Origin: PALSA-350 sp963794165
GTDB lineage: Bacteria; Acidobacteriota; Terriglobia; Terriglobales; Acidobacteriaceae
DNA length: 64,000 nt
NCBI GenBank assembly: GCA_963794165.1
Contig: CAWCCT010000009.1
Span: forward strand, 124,001-188,000
Direction of reading: 5' to 3'
Under the pieces are notes generated by a model. That model saw only the letters and a program-made list of their open reading frames with translations, did no database searches and was not told the origin of the DNA. The translations under genes and the position numbers were made by a program. Shown piece after piece: positions 49,319 through 58,010 of this stretch (position 1 is the stretch's first letter; each line of letters starts with the position of its first letter).

Positions 49319-50368
49319 TCAGGCTCTCTCCATCCCCAACAACTTCTTCTTTCGCTCCACACCCCACCGGTACCCTGTCAGCGTTCCGTCGCTGCCGATG
49401 ACGCGGTGGCAAGGAACAGCGATGGCTATCGGGTTGCAGGCGCAGGCCCTGGCCACAGCCCGCACCGCAGTTGGTTGTCCGATGGTCTGCGCCACTTCCG
49501 CGTAAGTACGCGTCTCGCCGCGCGGGATCTCGCGCAGAGCCTGCCAAACCCGCGCCTGGAATGCAGTCCCGCGTATATCCAGCGGGATCCCAGCCGCCGG
49601 ATGATCGGTCATGGCGGCGAGAACGGCTGCTACCTGGTCCTTTAGCCCCGCACCATCAGGCACAATGTTCGCTGCGCGAAACTGCCGTCGCAGCAATACC
49701 TCAAGCTCCGCCGGGTCTTCGCCCAGCATGACACTGCACAATCCACGTTCCGTGGCGGCCACCAACAGCAGTCCTAGCTCGCAAGGCGCCGTCGCAAAGC
49801 GGATGGTTTCGTGCAAGCCCCCCTCTCGAAAACGGCTGGGGCTCATGCCTAGATTTTCGGCCGCCTGCTCGTAGAAGCGGCTGGAAGACGAGTATCCCGC
49901 CTGGTAGATCGCATCCGTGACACTCGCTCCAGGCGCGGAGAGGCCGCGCCGGACTTGGCTAGCCCGCAATTGCGCCTGATATTCACGCGGGCTTACGCCC
50001 AAAACCCGAGTGAACTTTCTCTGGATAGTGAAAGGGCTGCTATCGGCAATCCGGGCCAGATCACTCAAGGTCACGGTTTGGTCGCGATGAGCGGCGAGAT
50101 AGCGGCAGAGCCGTGCTACCGTTGCGGCTTCGGGAACTTCCCCCAGGGGAACACACCGCTTGCACGCACGATATCCGGCGGCCAGGGCTCCGGCGGCATC
50201 AGGGAAGAAACGTACATTAGCGGGGGTTGGTCGCCGGCTAGGACAGGATGGGCGGCAGAAGATACCGGTGCTGGCTACTGCATAGACAAAACGAGCGCTC
50301 GCGTCCCGAGCCAGTACTTGTTGCCACGCCTGCGTTGGGTTGAGATCGGGCTGTTGAACTGTTGACAT
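49319..50368 (-). CDS. ada: Bifunctional Ada: methylation-responsive regulator and O6-methylguanine-DNA methyltransferase
   Basis: 349 residues. N-terminal zinc domain with the phosphotriester acceptor Cys in STGIFCRPSCPSRRP and the second pair in RACKRC; AraC-type HTH (VTLSDLARIADSSPFTIQRKFTRVLGVSPREY, VTDAIYQAGYSSSSRFYEQ); C-terminal alkyltransferase with GTAFQARVWQALREIPRGETRTYAEVA and the acceptor Cys in AVPCHRVIG. It repairs O6-methylguanine and, once methylated at the N-terminal Cys, activates its own regulon. Complete at all three parts. Sited between SAM-cycle genes. Confidence 0.95.
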   Translation of the reverse strand: MSTVQQPDLNPTQAWQQVLARDASARFVYAVASTGIFCRPSCPSRRPTPANVRFFPDAAGALAAGYRACKRCVPLGEVPEAATVARLCRYLAAHRDQTVTLSDLARIADSSPFTIQRKFTRVLGVSPREYQAQLRASQVRRGLSAPGASVTDAIYQAGYSSSSRFYEQAAENLGMSPSRFREGGLHETIRFATAPCELGLLLVAATERGLCSVMLGEDPAELEVLLRRQFRAANIVPDGAGLKDQVAAVLAAMTDHPAAGIPLDIRGTAFQARVWQALREIPRGETRTYAEVAQTIGQPTAVRAVARACACNPIAIAVPCHRVIGSDGTLTGYRWGVERKKKLLGMERA

Positions 50369-50428
50369 GCCTGAATCATCAACCCACGCAAGGGGCGACG
50401 CTATCCGGATCTTGCCGGCGAATTACTT

Positions 50429-51610
50429 TTACTTGGTAGCGACCGCGGGCTCAGCCTGGAGACCCGCCGCCTCGCGCAGCGCTTGCGCTTTGTCGGTGGC
50501 TTCCCAGGTAAACTCCGCGTCGGAACGACCAAAGTGCCCATAAGCAGCCGTCTTGCGATAAATCGGACGGCGCAGATTGAGGCTCTCGATAATCCCCTTC
50601 GGAGTCAGCTTGAAGTTGGCGCGTACCAGTTTCTGCAGAGTCGACGAGTCCACCGCCCCGGTGCCAAACGTCTCTACCAGCACGCTGACCGGCTCCGCTA
50701 CGCCGATGGCATAAGCCAACTGCACTTCGCAGCGCTTGGCCAGACCGGCAGCTACGATGTTCTTGGCAATGTAGCGGGCCATGTAAGCCGCCGAACGGTC
50801 CACCTTTGTCGGATCCTTGCCGCTGAATGCGCCGCCGCCGTGACGTCCCATTCCACCGTACGTGTCGACGATGATTTTCCTTCCGGTCAAGCCGGTGTCG
50901 CCCATCGGACCACCGATCACGAAACGGCCGGTCGGATTAATGTGGTACTTGGTATCGGCATCGAGCAATTTGGCAGGCAAGGTGGCCTGGATCACCAGCT
51001 TCAGGATGTCAGCGCGAAGCTCTTCGGTAGAGATGTTCTCGGAATGCTGAGTCGAGATGACCACCGCGTCGACCCGGACCGGATTCATATCCTTGTCGTA
51101 TTCCACCGTCACCTGGCTCTTGCCATCAGGCCGCAGGTAGGAAAGCCGTCCGCTCTTGCGCACTTCCGTCAGTTTGCGGCTGAGTTTGTGCGCCAGCGCG
51201 ATCGGCGTCGGCATCAGATCTTCGTTCTCGTTGGAGGCATAGCCGAACATCATGCCCTGGTCGCCCGCTCCACCGGTGTCCACGCCCATGGCGATGTCGC
51301 CGGACTGCTTATTGATACTGGAGATGACAGCGCAGGTATTGGAGTCGAACCCGTACAGTGCGTTGTCGTAGCCAATCGAAGCCACCACCCCGCGCACCAG
51401 GGACTGGAAGTCTACGTATGCCTTGGTCGTGATCTCGCCGGCGATGACCACTAGGCCGGTGGCAGTAAGAGTTTCGGCCGCCACACGGCTGAAGGGATCC
51501 TGCGCCAGGCAGGCATCGAGGATCGCATCGGAAATCTGGTCGGCGATTTTGTCGGGATGCCCTTCGGTCACCGACTCGGATGTAAATAGAAACCTATCGT
51601 GTTGTGGCAA
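50429..51610 (-). CDS. metK: S-adenosylmethionine synthetase
   Basis: 393 residues. Makes SAM from methionine and ATP. Motifs: FTSESVTEGHPDKIADQISDAILDA, GAGDQGMMFGYA, and GRFVIGGPMGDTGLTGRKIIVDTYGG with GGGAFSGKDPTKVDRSAAY. The start is TTG at 51610, supported by AGGAGGA (51618-51624) seven bases upstream; no in-frame ATG is nearby. A rare start codon may limit expression. The HTH membrane-protein gene lies 51 bases upstream on the same strand. Confidence 0.97.
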   Translation of the reverse strand: MPQHDRFLFTSESVTEGHPDKIADQISDAILDACLAQDPFSRVAAETLTATGLVVIAGEITTKAYVDFQSLVRGVVASIGYDNALYGFDSNTCAVISSINKQSGDIAMGVDTGGAGDQGMMFGYASNENEDLMPTPIALAHKLSRKLTEVRKSGRLSYLRPDGKSQVTVEYDKDMNPVRVDAVVISTQHSENISTEELRADILKLVIQATLPAKLLDADTKYHINPTGRFVIGGPMGDTGLTGRKIIVDTYGGMGRHGGGAFSGKDPTKVDRSAAYMARYIAKNIVAAGLAKRCEVQLAYAIGVAEPVSVLVETFGTGAVDSSTLQKLVRANFKLTPKGIIESLNLRRPIYRKTAAYGHFGRSDAEFTWEATDKAQALREAAGLQAEPAVATK

Positions 51611-51661
51611 AGCAGCTTCCTCCTCTTTCTTTAGGCCCGTTTTTCACCAATTGTTCTTCTC

Positions 51662-52174
51662 TTAAGACGGTATCAGAGGGGCCACAGCCAAGCAAAAGCT
51701 GTTGTGGTATTCGCGTCCCACAATGGTATGAGTCACGTGGGAAGCAGGGCCCAGGGAAATCTTCTTGTGCACATAGCTCCAAACGAACCAGCTGAGGCCA
51801 GCCACCAGCAGCAGCAGCACCCCGATGCCGGTCCAGCGCAACCGTTGGTCGGGGCGATTTCCGCGTCCCGAGTCGGCTCGCGCTCTGCTGGCATTTTCGG
51901 CAAAGCGCATCCAGCCGTCGTCATCCAGTACGGCTCCGTTCGATCCATGCGCGGAGAGGTAGCGTCCGACCCACTCCTCCTGATCGAGCCCAACCACCCG
52001 GGCATACTCTCTCACCATGCTCTTGTTGAAAACCCCACCGGGCAGAACGTCGAAGTGCTCCTGTTCCAGAGCCATCAGGTGGCGGTTGCTGATCTTGGTT
52101 ACCTGGGTGATGGTGTCAAGCGTGATCCCGCGGAATTCGCGCTCCTGCCGCAATGTCTCACCGAATTTCCCCAT
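51662..52174 (-). CDS. RodZ-like membrane-anchored helix-turn-helix protein
   Basis: 170 residues from ATG 52174. Residues 3-70 are an HTH_25/RodZ-type domain: GETLRQEREFRGITLDTITQVTKISNRHLMALEQ, DVLPGGVFNKSMVREYARVVGLDQEEWV. A transmembrane helix (WTGIGVLLLLVAGLSWFVWSYVH) is near residue 115-135, then a short extracytoplasmic tail. RodZ bridges MreB to the envelope, but the usual large periplasmic domain is absent. It precedes metK by 51 bases and may share a transcript. Confidence 0.75.
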   Translation of the reverse strand: MGKFGETLRQEREFRGITLDTITQVTKISNRHLMALEQEHFDVLPGGVFNKSMVREYARVVGLDQEEWVGRYLSAHGSNGAVLDDDGWMRFAENASRARADSGRGNRPDQRLRWTGIGVLLLLVAGLSWFVWSYVHKKISLGPASHVTHTIVGREYHNSFCLAVAPLIPS

Positions 52175-52359
52175 ACCTTGCACCCATCGGCTGGACGTAC
52201 GCCGACATTCTCCAACATAAAGCGGCTCTGTTGCGAGGTCAAAAGCTAAACGCATAGCCCTTTAGTTTGTGCGAGCTACAGCATCTTTTTGGTTACTGAA
52301 CGACGCTCTCAAGCCATCGCATCCAATTTTGCTACACTCGGCTCAGTCAGGCGAATAGC

Positions 52360-53463
52360 ATGAATAGGTTAGTTATCGGCAATTTGCTGCATCGCCCCTT
52401 GCGCTCGGCCATCAGCATTCTTGCGGTCACCATTGAGGTGGCGATGATCCTCTCCATCGTTGGCATCCTCTTTGGCCAGATCGAGGGTTCCCGCCGCCAG
52501 AGTAGCGGCATCGGTGCGGATCTCATCGTCCGCCCCCCGAATGCCAGCTTTATTGCCGGGGTGAGCGGCGCTCCCATCCGCGCCAAGGTGGCCGATGTGA
52601 TAGCCCAACTCCCGCACGTGGCGGTCGCCTCGCCGGCCATTCAGCAATTATCCGTGAAAGCCAGTGTGGAGACCATTTGGGGCATTGATTATGCCAGCTT
52701 CAACGCCCTGCGTCCCTTTGTCTTCCTCTCCGGAGGGCCCTTCCAGGGTCCCAATGACGTCATCGTGGACGATATCTTCGCCAGGTCGGGCACCCACGCC
52801 GTGGTGGGGCAAACGATCTCGATTCTTGATCATCCCTTCCGCATCTGCGGCATCGTCGAGCACGGCAAAGGTGGCCGTAAATATCTGCCCATCCGGACTT
52901 TAGGCGGGCTGTTAGGCGCCGAGGACAATGCCTCGATCATATTTGTGAAGAGCGATGACCCTAAGAACGAGCAGCTCATCGAGCAGGAGATCCACGCTCA
53001 TCCCGGGCTGTCCGAGTACCAGGTGCAGACGCTGGCGGAATCGCTGTCCCAAATGACTCCGGAACATCTTCCTGCCTTCTCAGATGCCCTTTACACCGTC
53101 ATTGGGCTGGCGGTGGTCGTGGGCTTCATCGTTATCTTTCAGGCGATGTACACCGCAGTTCTCGAGCGAACCCGTGAAATCGGTATCCTGAAGTCACTGG
53201 GTGCTTCCCAGGTCTACATCGTAGATCTCGTTTTGCGGGAGACAGCTTTTCTCTCCATCGTCGGCATTGTTCTGGGCATCGCCGCCACCTTCCTCTTGAA
53301 GAAAGTGATGGACGTTCGCTTCCCCAGCATCCCTTTTCCAATCGATCTTCATTGGATCATCACCGCAACCCTGATAGCCCTTGGCGGTGCCCTGGTGGGA
53401 GCCAGCTATCCCGCCCTGAAAGCCGCCCGCAAAGACCCCATCGAGGCCTTGGCCTACGAGTGA
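52360..53463 (+). CDS. FtsX/MacB-type ABC transporter permease
   Basis: 367 residues. TM1 (SAISILAVTIEVAMILSIVGILFG) is followed by a MacB-like periplasmic domain (to about residue 245), then three TMs including ALYTVIGLAVVVGFIVIFQAMYTAVLERTREIGILKSLGASQVYIVDLVLRE, the classic coupling segment of FtsX permeases, and ends AARKDPIEALAYE. Such permeases work with a LolD/MacB-type ATPase, which is not adjacent. It may use an ATPase encoded elsewhere. Monocistronic here; likely lipoprotein, peptide or drug export. Confidence 0.88.
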   Translation: MNRLVIGNLLHRPLRSAISILAVTIEVAMILSIVGILFGQIEGSRRQSSGIGADLIVRPPNASFIAGVSGAPIRAKVADVIAQLPHVAVASPAIQQLSVKASVETIWGIDYASFNALRPFVFLSGGPFQGPNDVIVDDIFARSGTHAVVGQTISILDHPFRICGIVEHGKGGRKYLPIRTLGGLLGAEDNASIIFVKSDDPKNEQLIEQEIHAHPGLSEYQVQTLAESLSQMTPEHLPAFSDALYTVIGLAVVVGFIVIFQAMYTAVLERTREIGILKSLGASQVYIVDLVLRETAFLSIVGIVLGIAATFLLKKVMDVRFPSIPFPIDLHWIITATLIALGGALVGASYPALKAARKDPIEALAYE

Positions 53464-53557
53464 AGAAGTGGCGGAAGCGCCTTGAATCTCAACAGGAAAT
53501 CCGGGGAACGTAGCTGAAGAACAACCTGGGTGGGATCTTTACCTACCGTGAACCCAC

Positions 53558-53604
53558 GGGTGCCCCACATCTCGCTCGTTTTTTGCGAGATGTGGGATAC
53601 CACG
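53558..53604. terminator. Hairpin repeat downstream of the permease gene
   Basis: 12-bp stem CCCACATCTCGC/GCGAGATGTGGG (53565-53576 with 53585-53596), T-rich loop. Nearly identical to 14413-14460, including flanking GGGTG and ATACCACGG. It lies between convergent genes and could terminate either one. Confidence 0.6.
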
Positions 53605-53672
53605 GAAATTGACGTTCAAAGCCAGTGGGGTCGAAAAAGCACTCGGTAGGCACCGGTGAGTCCATTACCGAG

Positions 53673-54332
53673 CTAAACCCGGGAAGCGGAAAGTAGCTGC
53701 ACCACAGCATCGTGCTGCCGTTCCCGGGCGTAATCAGCCGGCCTCTTCCCCTGATGGCAGACACAATCCGGATTCGCACCAGCCTTGAGAAGTATCCCCA
53801 CGAGTTCCGCATTCCCCGCCGCCGCCGCCTGGTGCAGGGGGGTAAAGCCTCCAGCCTGCTCCATATTCACGTCAGCACCCTGGGCAATCAGGAGGCGCGC
53901 CGTCTCGCAATCCTCGCCCAACGCAATACACGCGTGCAGCGGTTGATTGTGCATCGGGTTGCGTGAAAATCGGTGCACGTGCGCTCCGTGGGCCAGCAGC
54001 AGTGCCGTTGCCTGCGGTCCGCCAAACGCGGCCGCTAGGTGCAGGGGCGCCCAGCCGTCAGCCGAGTTCTCATGAACCAGCATGGCATCCTGCTCCAGCA
54101 GCAATTCCATGCGGTCACAATCTCCCAGGGCGGAGGCCTCGAATATATCCAGAGCGGGCAGATGGGCGAGCAGGAAATCCCTGATCAGCGGCTGGCGGCT
54201 ATAAATGCTCCACAAAAAAGCAGAGACGCCCTGGGCGTCTCTGCTGGTAATCACTGCTGGGTCTTCTTCCGCGGCGGCGGCCACTTTTGCCGTTTCGCCA
54301 TTGCGTATCAGATTAAGGAAACGCTGGCTCAC
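53673..54332 (-). CDS. Ankyrin-repeat protein
   Basis: 219 residues. Successive ankyrin units: GWAPLHLAAAFGGPQATALLLAHGAHV, NQPLHACIALGEDCETARLLIAQGADVN and GFTPLHQAAAAGNAELVGILLKAGANPD, with degenerate units before. No signal peptide, so likely cytosolic and protein-binding. Start GTG at 54332 in a GTGA overlap with the preceding gene's stop, which couples its translation to the exported TonB-C-domain gene. Partner unknown. Confidence 0.88.
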   Translation of the reverse strand: MSQRFLNLIRNGETAKVAAAAEEDPAVITSRDAQGVSAFLWSIYSRQPLIRDFLLAHLPALDIFEASALGDCDRMELLLEQDAMLVHENSADGWAPLHLAAAFGGPQATALLLAHGAHVHRFSRNPMHNQPLHACIALGEDCETARLLIAQGADVNMEQAGGFTPLHQAAAAGNAELVGILLKAGANPDCVCHQGKRPADYARERQHDAVVQLLSASRV

Positions 54333-55507
54333 CGACTCAGAGTAGCATCCGTATCCGCCACGGAAGCGGCCAAAACCGTCTCCTTGGATCCCTTTTGCAC
54401 CGAACCTGGTTTGGTCCGGTTGGAGTAGATGCGGAAGGTGACCACCAAATCGATGACCACCGGGACCGGCTGACCGTTCAGGGTTGCCGGGGTGAAGTGC
54501 GAGTTCTTGACCGCCTCGACCGCCTTTTCATCCAAGCCGAAGCCAATGGGACGGGCAATCGCCATCTGTTGCGGCTTCCCAGACGCGTCCACCACGGTCC
54601 GCAGTAACTCCATGCCCGCGATCCCATACTTTTGGGCAAACTCGTTGGAGCTGGGATCGATGCTGTTGAGAACCTTGGGCGGCGTCATACCCTCGCTGAC
54701 CACCTTGATGCCGGCGTCGCTGGGCGTGTACTGCCGGTGCTGGCTCTTGCTGATGAAATATTGCTGCCAGTACTCAGGCAAATGGGACTTCATGCGCGGG
54801 TCGATGTCGCTGGCAAAGATATTGTCCAGAGCCTTATTCATCACCATAGCGCTGTGAGCAGGAGAGACCGCTGCCAGGGCTTCGTAGGTTTCCGTGGTGG
54901 CGGCTGGCGTGGCGGGTTTGGGAGCGTCGGTGGTTGCTGCCGCAGCATCCCTGGTCTTCAGTGTCTGCGCCGCTGCCAACTCCTGCGGCGTGGGTTCATT
55001 CTTCTTTTTATCCTTCTTCACCTTGGGGATGACGATGACTTCCCGCTCGATGGAGATATGAACCGGCTTTTTGGAGATCTTTACCTGGTCAAAGGCCTTG
55101 GCTTCGTCTTCGTAAGGGAGCGCGCCGAGGAAGTGCAATCCGTAGCGGTCCGCTTCAATTTCCAGCTTGTGCTTGGAAAGCTTCACCTTCCGAACCTCGA
55201 ACGCGGAAAGCGTGAAGGAGGCGACGGCGGGCGAACCATTGACCTTGCCCTCCATGTCGAACTGCAAATCGTCGCCCAGGTAGGAACCGCGCATAAAGAT
55301 CAGCTTGCCAACGTAGCGGGCGCGCAGTTCATCCTCGGTGAGAGGAGGGGTTGACTTGGCCAAAGCAGCGTCCGCCGCTGAAGCCGTTGGGGTACCCACT
55401 ACCGTTGCGCTGCTATTTGCTGTCTGTTGCGCGCTCGAGAAGGTGGTAAAGGTACCGCAGAGAAACGCCGCGGTGATCAGGGACGAGACTTGCTTTTCAA
55501 ACTTCAT
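54329..55507 (-). CDS. Exported protein with C-terminal TonB-like domain
   Basis: 392 residues. Signal peptide (ITAAFLCGTFTTFSSAQ). Residues about 60-160 are beta-rich (ARYVGKLIFMRGSYLGDDLQFD, SFTLSAFEVRKVKLSKHKLEIEADRYGLHFLG); a Lys/Ala/Thr linker follows (KVKKDKKKNEPTPQELAAAQ); the end, TPPKVLNSIDPSSNEFAQKYGIAGMELLRTVVDASGKPQQMAIARPIGFGLDEKAVEAVKNSHFTPATLNGQPVPVVIDLVVTFRI as a whole, has the TonB C-terminal fold pattern. Probably periplasmic. First gene of a coupled pair with the ankyrin gene. Confidence 0.8.
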   Translation of the reverse strand: MKFEKQVSSLITAAFLCGTFTTFSSAQQTANSSATVVGTPTASAADAALAKSTPPLTEDELRARYVGKLIFMRGSYLGDDLQFDMEGKVNGSPAVASFTLSAFEVRKVKLSKHKLEIEADRYGLHFLGALPYEDEAKAFDQVKISKKPVHISIEREVIVIPKVKKDKKKNEPTPQELAAAQTLKTRDAAAATTDAPKPATPAATTETYEALAAVSPAHSAMVMNKALDNIFASDIDPRMKSHLPEYWQQYFISKSQHRQYTPSDAGIKVVSEGMTPPKVLNSIDPSSNEFAQKYGIAGMELLRTVVDASGKPQQMAIARPIGFGLDEKAVEAVKNSHFTPATLNGQPVPVVIDLVVTFRIYSNRTKPGSVQKGSKETVLAASVADTDATLSR

Positions 55508-55521
55508 ACATTCTCCATGCT

Positions 55522-55713
55522 CTAATGCGCCAACCCGCTACTTCGGGTGCCTGCAGCTTGAAGCAGCTGCGAGTTGGTGCAATTGCCACTGCGAAAATGA
55601 GGGGACGGCGGTTGAGCCTGGGCATTTTCGGCCATCAGCATGATGACCAGGGCCAGCAACAAGCCGACGCGAATAAGCGCAGCTACCAAAGATTCAGAGG
55701 CACGTTGTGTCAT
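55522..55713 (-). CDS. Possible small exported or membrane peptide
   Basis: 63 residues from ATG 55713. ALIRVGLLLALVIMLMAENAQAQ is a good signal peptide or TM helix, leaving about 30 polar residues with one Cys. It ends 14 bases before the TonB-C gene on the same strand. No clear Shine-Dalgarno and no family; it may be a chance frame. Confidence 0.4.
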   Translation of the reverse strand: MTQRASESLVAALIRVGLLLALVIMLMAENAQAQPPSPHFRSGNCTNSQLLQAAGTRSSGLAH

Positions 55714-55813
55714 TTAGGGGAACCTCAGCTATATTCCAAGTAGAGCGTATGTCGTTCTGAATGAAGCGGAAATGCCTCTTTTGTGTGCGACTGGTAACCC
55801 TCCCCCGGTTGAC

Positions 55814-55975
55814 TCATCCCCCGGGTTGCGTTAATCTGATCTTCTTGCGCAGCGCCTCGTCCGGCCCGCAGTAGTCGCTGTCTTTGGTCCGGAAAGCCGC
55901 TTCACGGAAATTGATCTGGAAGATGAGCGAGCCCAGGTAGGCTGCCAGGAAAGCGCTCCCGAAGAAGCGCTTTAA
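55814..55975 (-). pseudogene. Start-less frame, possible gene remnant
   Basis: A 53-codon stop-to-stop frame without ATG, GTG or TTG near its 5' end. It reads plausibly as protein (FFGSAFLAAYLGSLIFQIN, then FRTKDSDYCGPDEALRKK), a hydrophobic helix and polar tail. It may be the 3' end of a lost gene. The rest of 55714-56110 shows no gene; 55976-56110 is presumably the rplM leader. Confidence 0.25.
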
Positions 55976-56110
55976 TCAATTCTTCGCCACTCAAGCGATT
56001 TTGAACCTTTCGTTTGCGGGAGAGCATTTTCCGGCCGCGAGATTTTTGCGGCGTGCAATGCCCGTCCAAAAAAGGTTCCAGGTTCTTATGGACTGGAGAA
56101 GCAGGTAACG

Positions 56111-56548
56111 ATGTCTACGTATTTTCCGAGCTCGCACGATATCACCCGCAAATGGTTCGTTGTGGACGCCAGCGGCAAGACGCTGGGGCGTCTGGCGACC
56201 GAGGCAGCCAGCACCCTGAGCGGCAAGAAAAACCCCAAGTACACCCCCTTTATCGATATGGGCGATCATGTGATCGTGGTTAACGCCGAAAAGATCGTGC
56301 TGACCGGGCTAAAGAGCCAGCAGAAGGTTTATCGCCGCTATACCGGGTTCCCCGGCGGCCTGCGTGAAGAGTCTTTTGTTCGCCTGATGGCGCGCCGGCC
56401 GGAGAAGATTGTCGAAGAAGCGATCAAGGGCATGCTGCCCAAGAGCAAGATGGGGCGGCAGATGGCGACCAAGCTCAAGGTATACCGCGGCGATAAGCAT
56501 CCCCACCAGGCGCAGCAGCCTGAGGTGTTGGAGTTCACGGCCCGTTAA
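56111..56548 (+). CDS. rplM: 50S ribosomal protein L13
   Basis: 145 residues. Early-assembly protein of the large subunit. Motifs: RKWFVVDASGKTLGRLATEAASTLSGKKNPKYTPFIDMGDHVIVVNAEKI is the standard L13 N-half, followed by RRYTGFPGGLRE, RRPEKIVEEAIKGMLPKSKMGRQM and KLKVYRGDKHPHQAQQPE. Followed 37 bases later by rpsI, the conserved rplM-rpsI operon. Confidence 0.98.
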   Translation: MSTYFPSSHDITRKWFVVDASGKTLGRLATEAASTLSGKKNPKYTPFIDMGDHVIVVNAEKIVLTGLKSQQKVYRRYTGFPGGLREESFVRLMARRPEKIVEEAIKGMLPKSKMGRQMATKLKVYRGDKHPHQAQQPEVLEFTAR

Positions 56549-56585
56549 GAGAGCAACAGCAAAGAACAAGGACGGACTTCGGTAA

Positions 56586-56981
56586 ATGGCAGATTTAGTT
56601 CAGTACTACGGAACAGGGCGTCGCAAGGCCAGCGTAGCGCGCATATTTTTGCGCCCGGGCGGCGGCAACTTCATCGTCAATCAGAAACCCTTTGAGACTT
56701 ATTTCGTAACCCATCAACAGCGGGTTTCCGCCAAGCGGCCGCTGGAGTTAGCTGAGCTGACCGCCACTTTTGATGTGCTGGCTACTGTCAAGGGTGGGGG
56801 AGTAAGTGCTCAGGCAGATGCGGTGAAGATGGGTATTGCCCGCGCCTTGCTCGAGTTCAACTTGGAACTGCGCAAGACGTTGAAGGCCGATGGCCTTCTG
56901 TCGCGCGACGCGCGCATTAAGGAGCGCAAGAAGTACGGACAAAAGGGCGCACGCAAGCGGTTCCAGTTTAGTAAGCGCTAG
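56586..56981 (+). CDS. rpsI: 30S ribosomal protein S9
   Basis: 131 residues. YYGTGRRKASVARIFLRPGGGNFIVNQKPFE at the N-terminus, AVKMGIARALLEFN, LLSRDARIKERKKYGQKGARKRFQFSKR at the C-terminus; the extreme C-terminal Lys-Arg reaches the P-site tRNA. Complete, with start ATG 56586. Probably read through toward rpsB. Confidence 0.98.
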   Translation: MADLVQYYGTGRRKASVARIFLRPGGGNFIVNQKPFETYFVTHQQRVSAKRPLELAELTATFDVLATVKGGGVSAQADAVKMGIARALLEFNLELRKTLKADGLLSRDARIKERKKYGQKGARKRFQFSKR

Positions 56982-57068
56982 AGCGGCTGTTTTAAAAATC
57001 TTCCCCGCCCCGGCGGGCGAGGGAAATCAATTCCGGCCATGCCGGAATGCAATTCACGAGGAGGTAGT

Positions 57069-57959
57069 TTGGCCACTATCACGATGAAGGAGTTGCTCGA
57101 AGCGGGAGTCCACTTTGGGCATCAGACGAAGCGTTGGAATCCGCGGATGAAGGAATACATCTTCGGCGAGCGCAACGGGATTTACATCATTGACCTGCAA
57201 AAGACCTTGAAGATGTTCAAGGAAGCGAGCAAATACGTCACTGATCTGACGGGGCAAGGCAAGGTCATTCTGTTTGTCGGCACCAAGCGGCAGGCCCAGG
57301 ACGCGATCGCCGAAGAGGCGAACCGTTGCGGCATGTTCTACATCAACCAGCGCTGGCTGGGTGGACTGCTGACCAACTGGATCACCGTACAGAAATCCGT
57401 TAAGCGACTTCAGGAACTGGATGAGATGGCCACCGATGGCCGCTATGAGCTGCTGACCAAGAAAGAGGTCATCCGCCTGGAGCGCGAACGCAAGCACCTG
57501 CAGGCCAACCTGGCGGGCATCAAGAACATGCGCCGGTTACCAGACGCTCTGTTTGTGGTCGATTCGAACAACGAGGCTATTGCCGTGAAGGAAGCCCGCA
57601 AGCTGGGCATCCCGGTAGTCGCCGTGGTTGATACCAATTGCGACCCAACCGTGGTCGACTACGTTATTCCGGGCAATGACGACGCGCTGCGCGCGATTCG
57701 CCTCTTTACCTCCAAGATCTCCGACTCCGTGGTTGAGGGCGTGCAGATGGCCGGCGACAAGCGTGCCGCTGACGCTGGGGTCACGGCCGATGAACAGCTC
57801 GAGGCTGCGCCGGTCGAAGTAGCCGGGCTCGAAGCCGGCGCCGACGAACCGCCAGTCGAAGAGGTGGATCTGGAAGCTGCGCTTGGGGGAGGCATCCGCA
57901 AGGCCCCTGGGGTGATCGCCGCGGTCGACGAACCGGAAGTTGCCGAGCATACGCTGTAA
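57069..57959 (+). CDS. rpsB: 30S ribosomal protein S2
   Basis: 296 residues. The start is TTG at 57069: it follows GAGGAGG and yields the canonical A-TITMKELLEAGVHFGHQTKRWNPRMKEYIF N-terminus; an in-frame ATG at 57039 lies upstream of the ribosome binding site. Standard S2 blocks follow (YIIDLQKTLKMF, ILFVGTKRQAQDAI, QRWLGGLLTNW, LPDALFVVDSNNEAIAVKEARKLGIPVVAVVDTNCDP). About 60 extra acidic, Ala/Glu/Val-rich residues follow the usual end. A TTCCGGC-ATGCCGGAA hairpin (57031-57048) sits just before the SD. Confidence 0.96.
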   Translation: MATITMKELLEAGVHFGHQTKRWNPRMKEYIFGERNGIYIIDLQKTLKMFKEASKYVTDLTGQGKVILFVGTKRQAQDAIAEEANRCGMFYINQRWLGGLLTNWITVQKSVKRLQELDEMATDGRYELLTKKEVIRLERERKHLQANLAGIKNMRRLPDALFVVDSNNEAIAVKEARKLGIPVVAVVDTNCDPTVVDYVIPGNDDALRAIRLFTSKISDSVVEGVQMAGDKRAADAGVTADEQLEAAPVEVAGLEAGADEPPVEEVDLEAALGGGIRKAPGVIAAVDEPEVAEHTL

Positions 57960-58010
57960 TCCACACACAATCAGGGTCTGTTAACAGGCCAGCAAAGGAA
58001 TTGCACGAGG

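Noticed and set aside
50483..51454. 323-codon plus-strand frame opposite metK
   Set aside because: Antisense shadow of a universally conserved enzyme gene.
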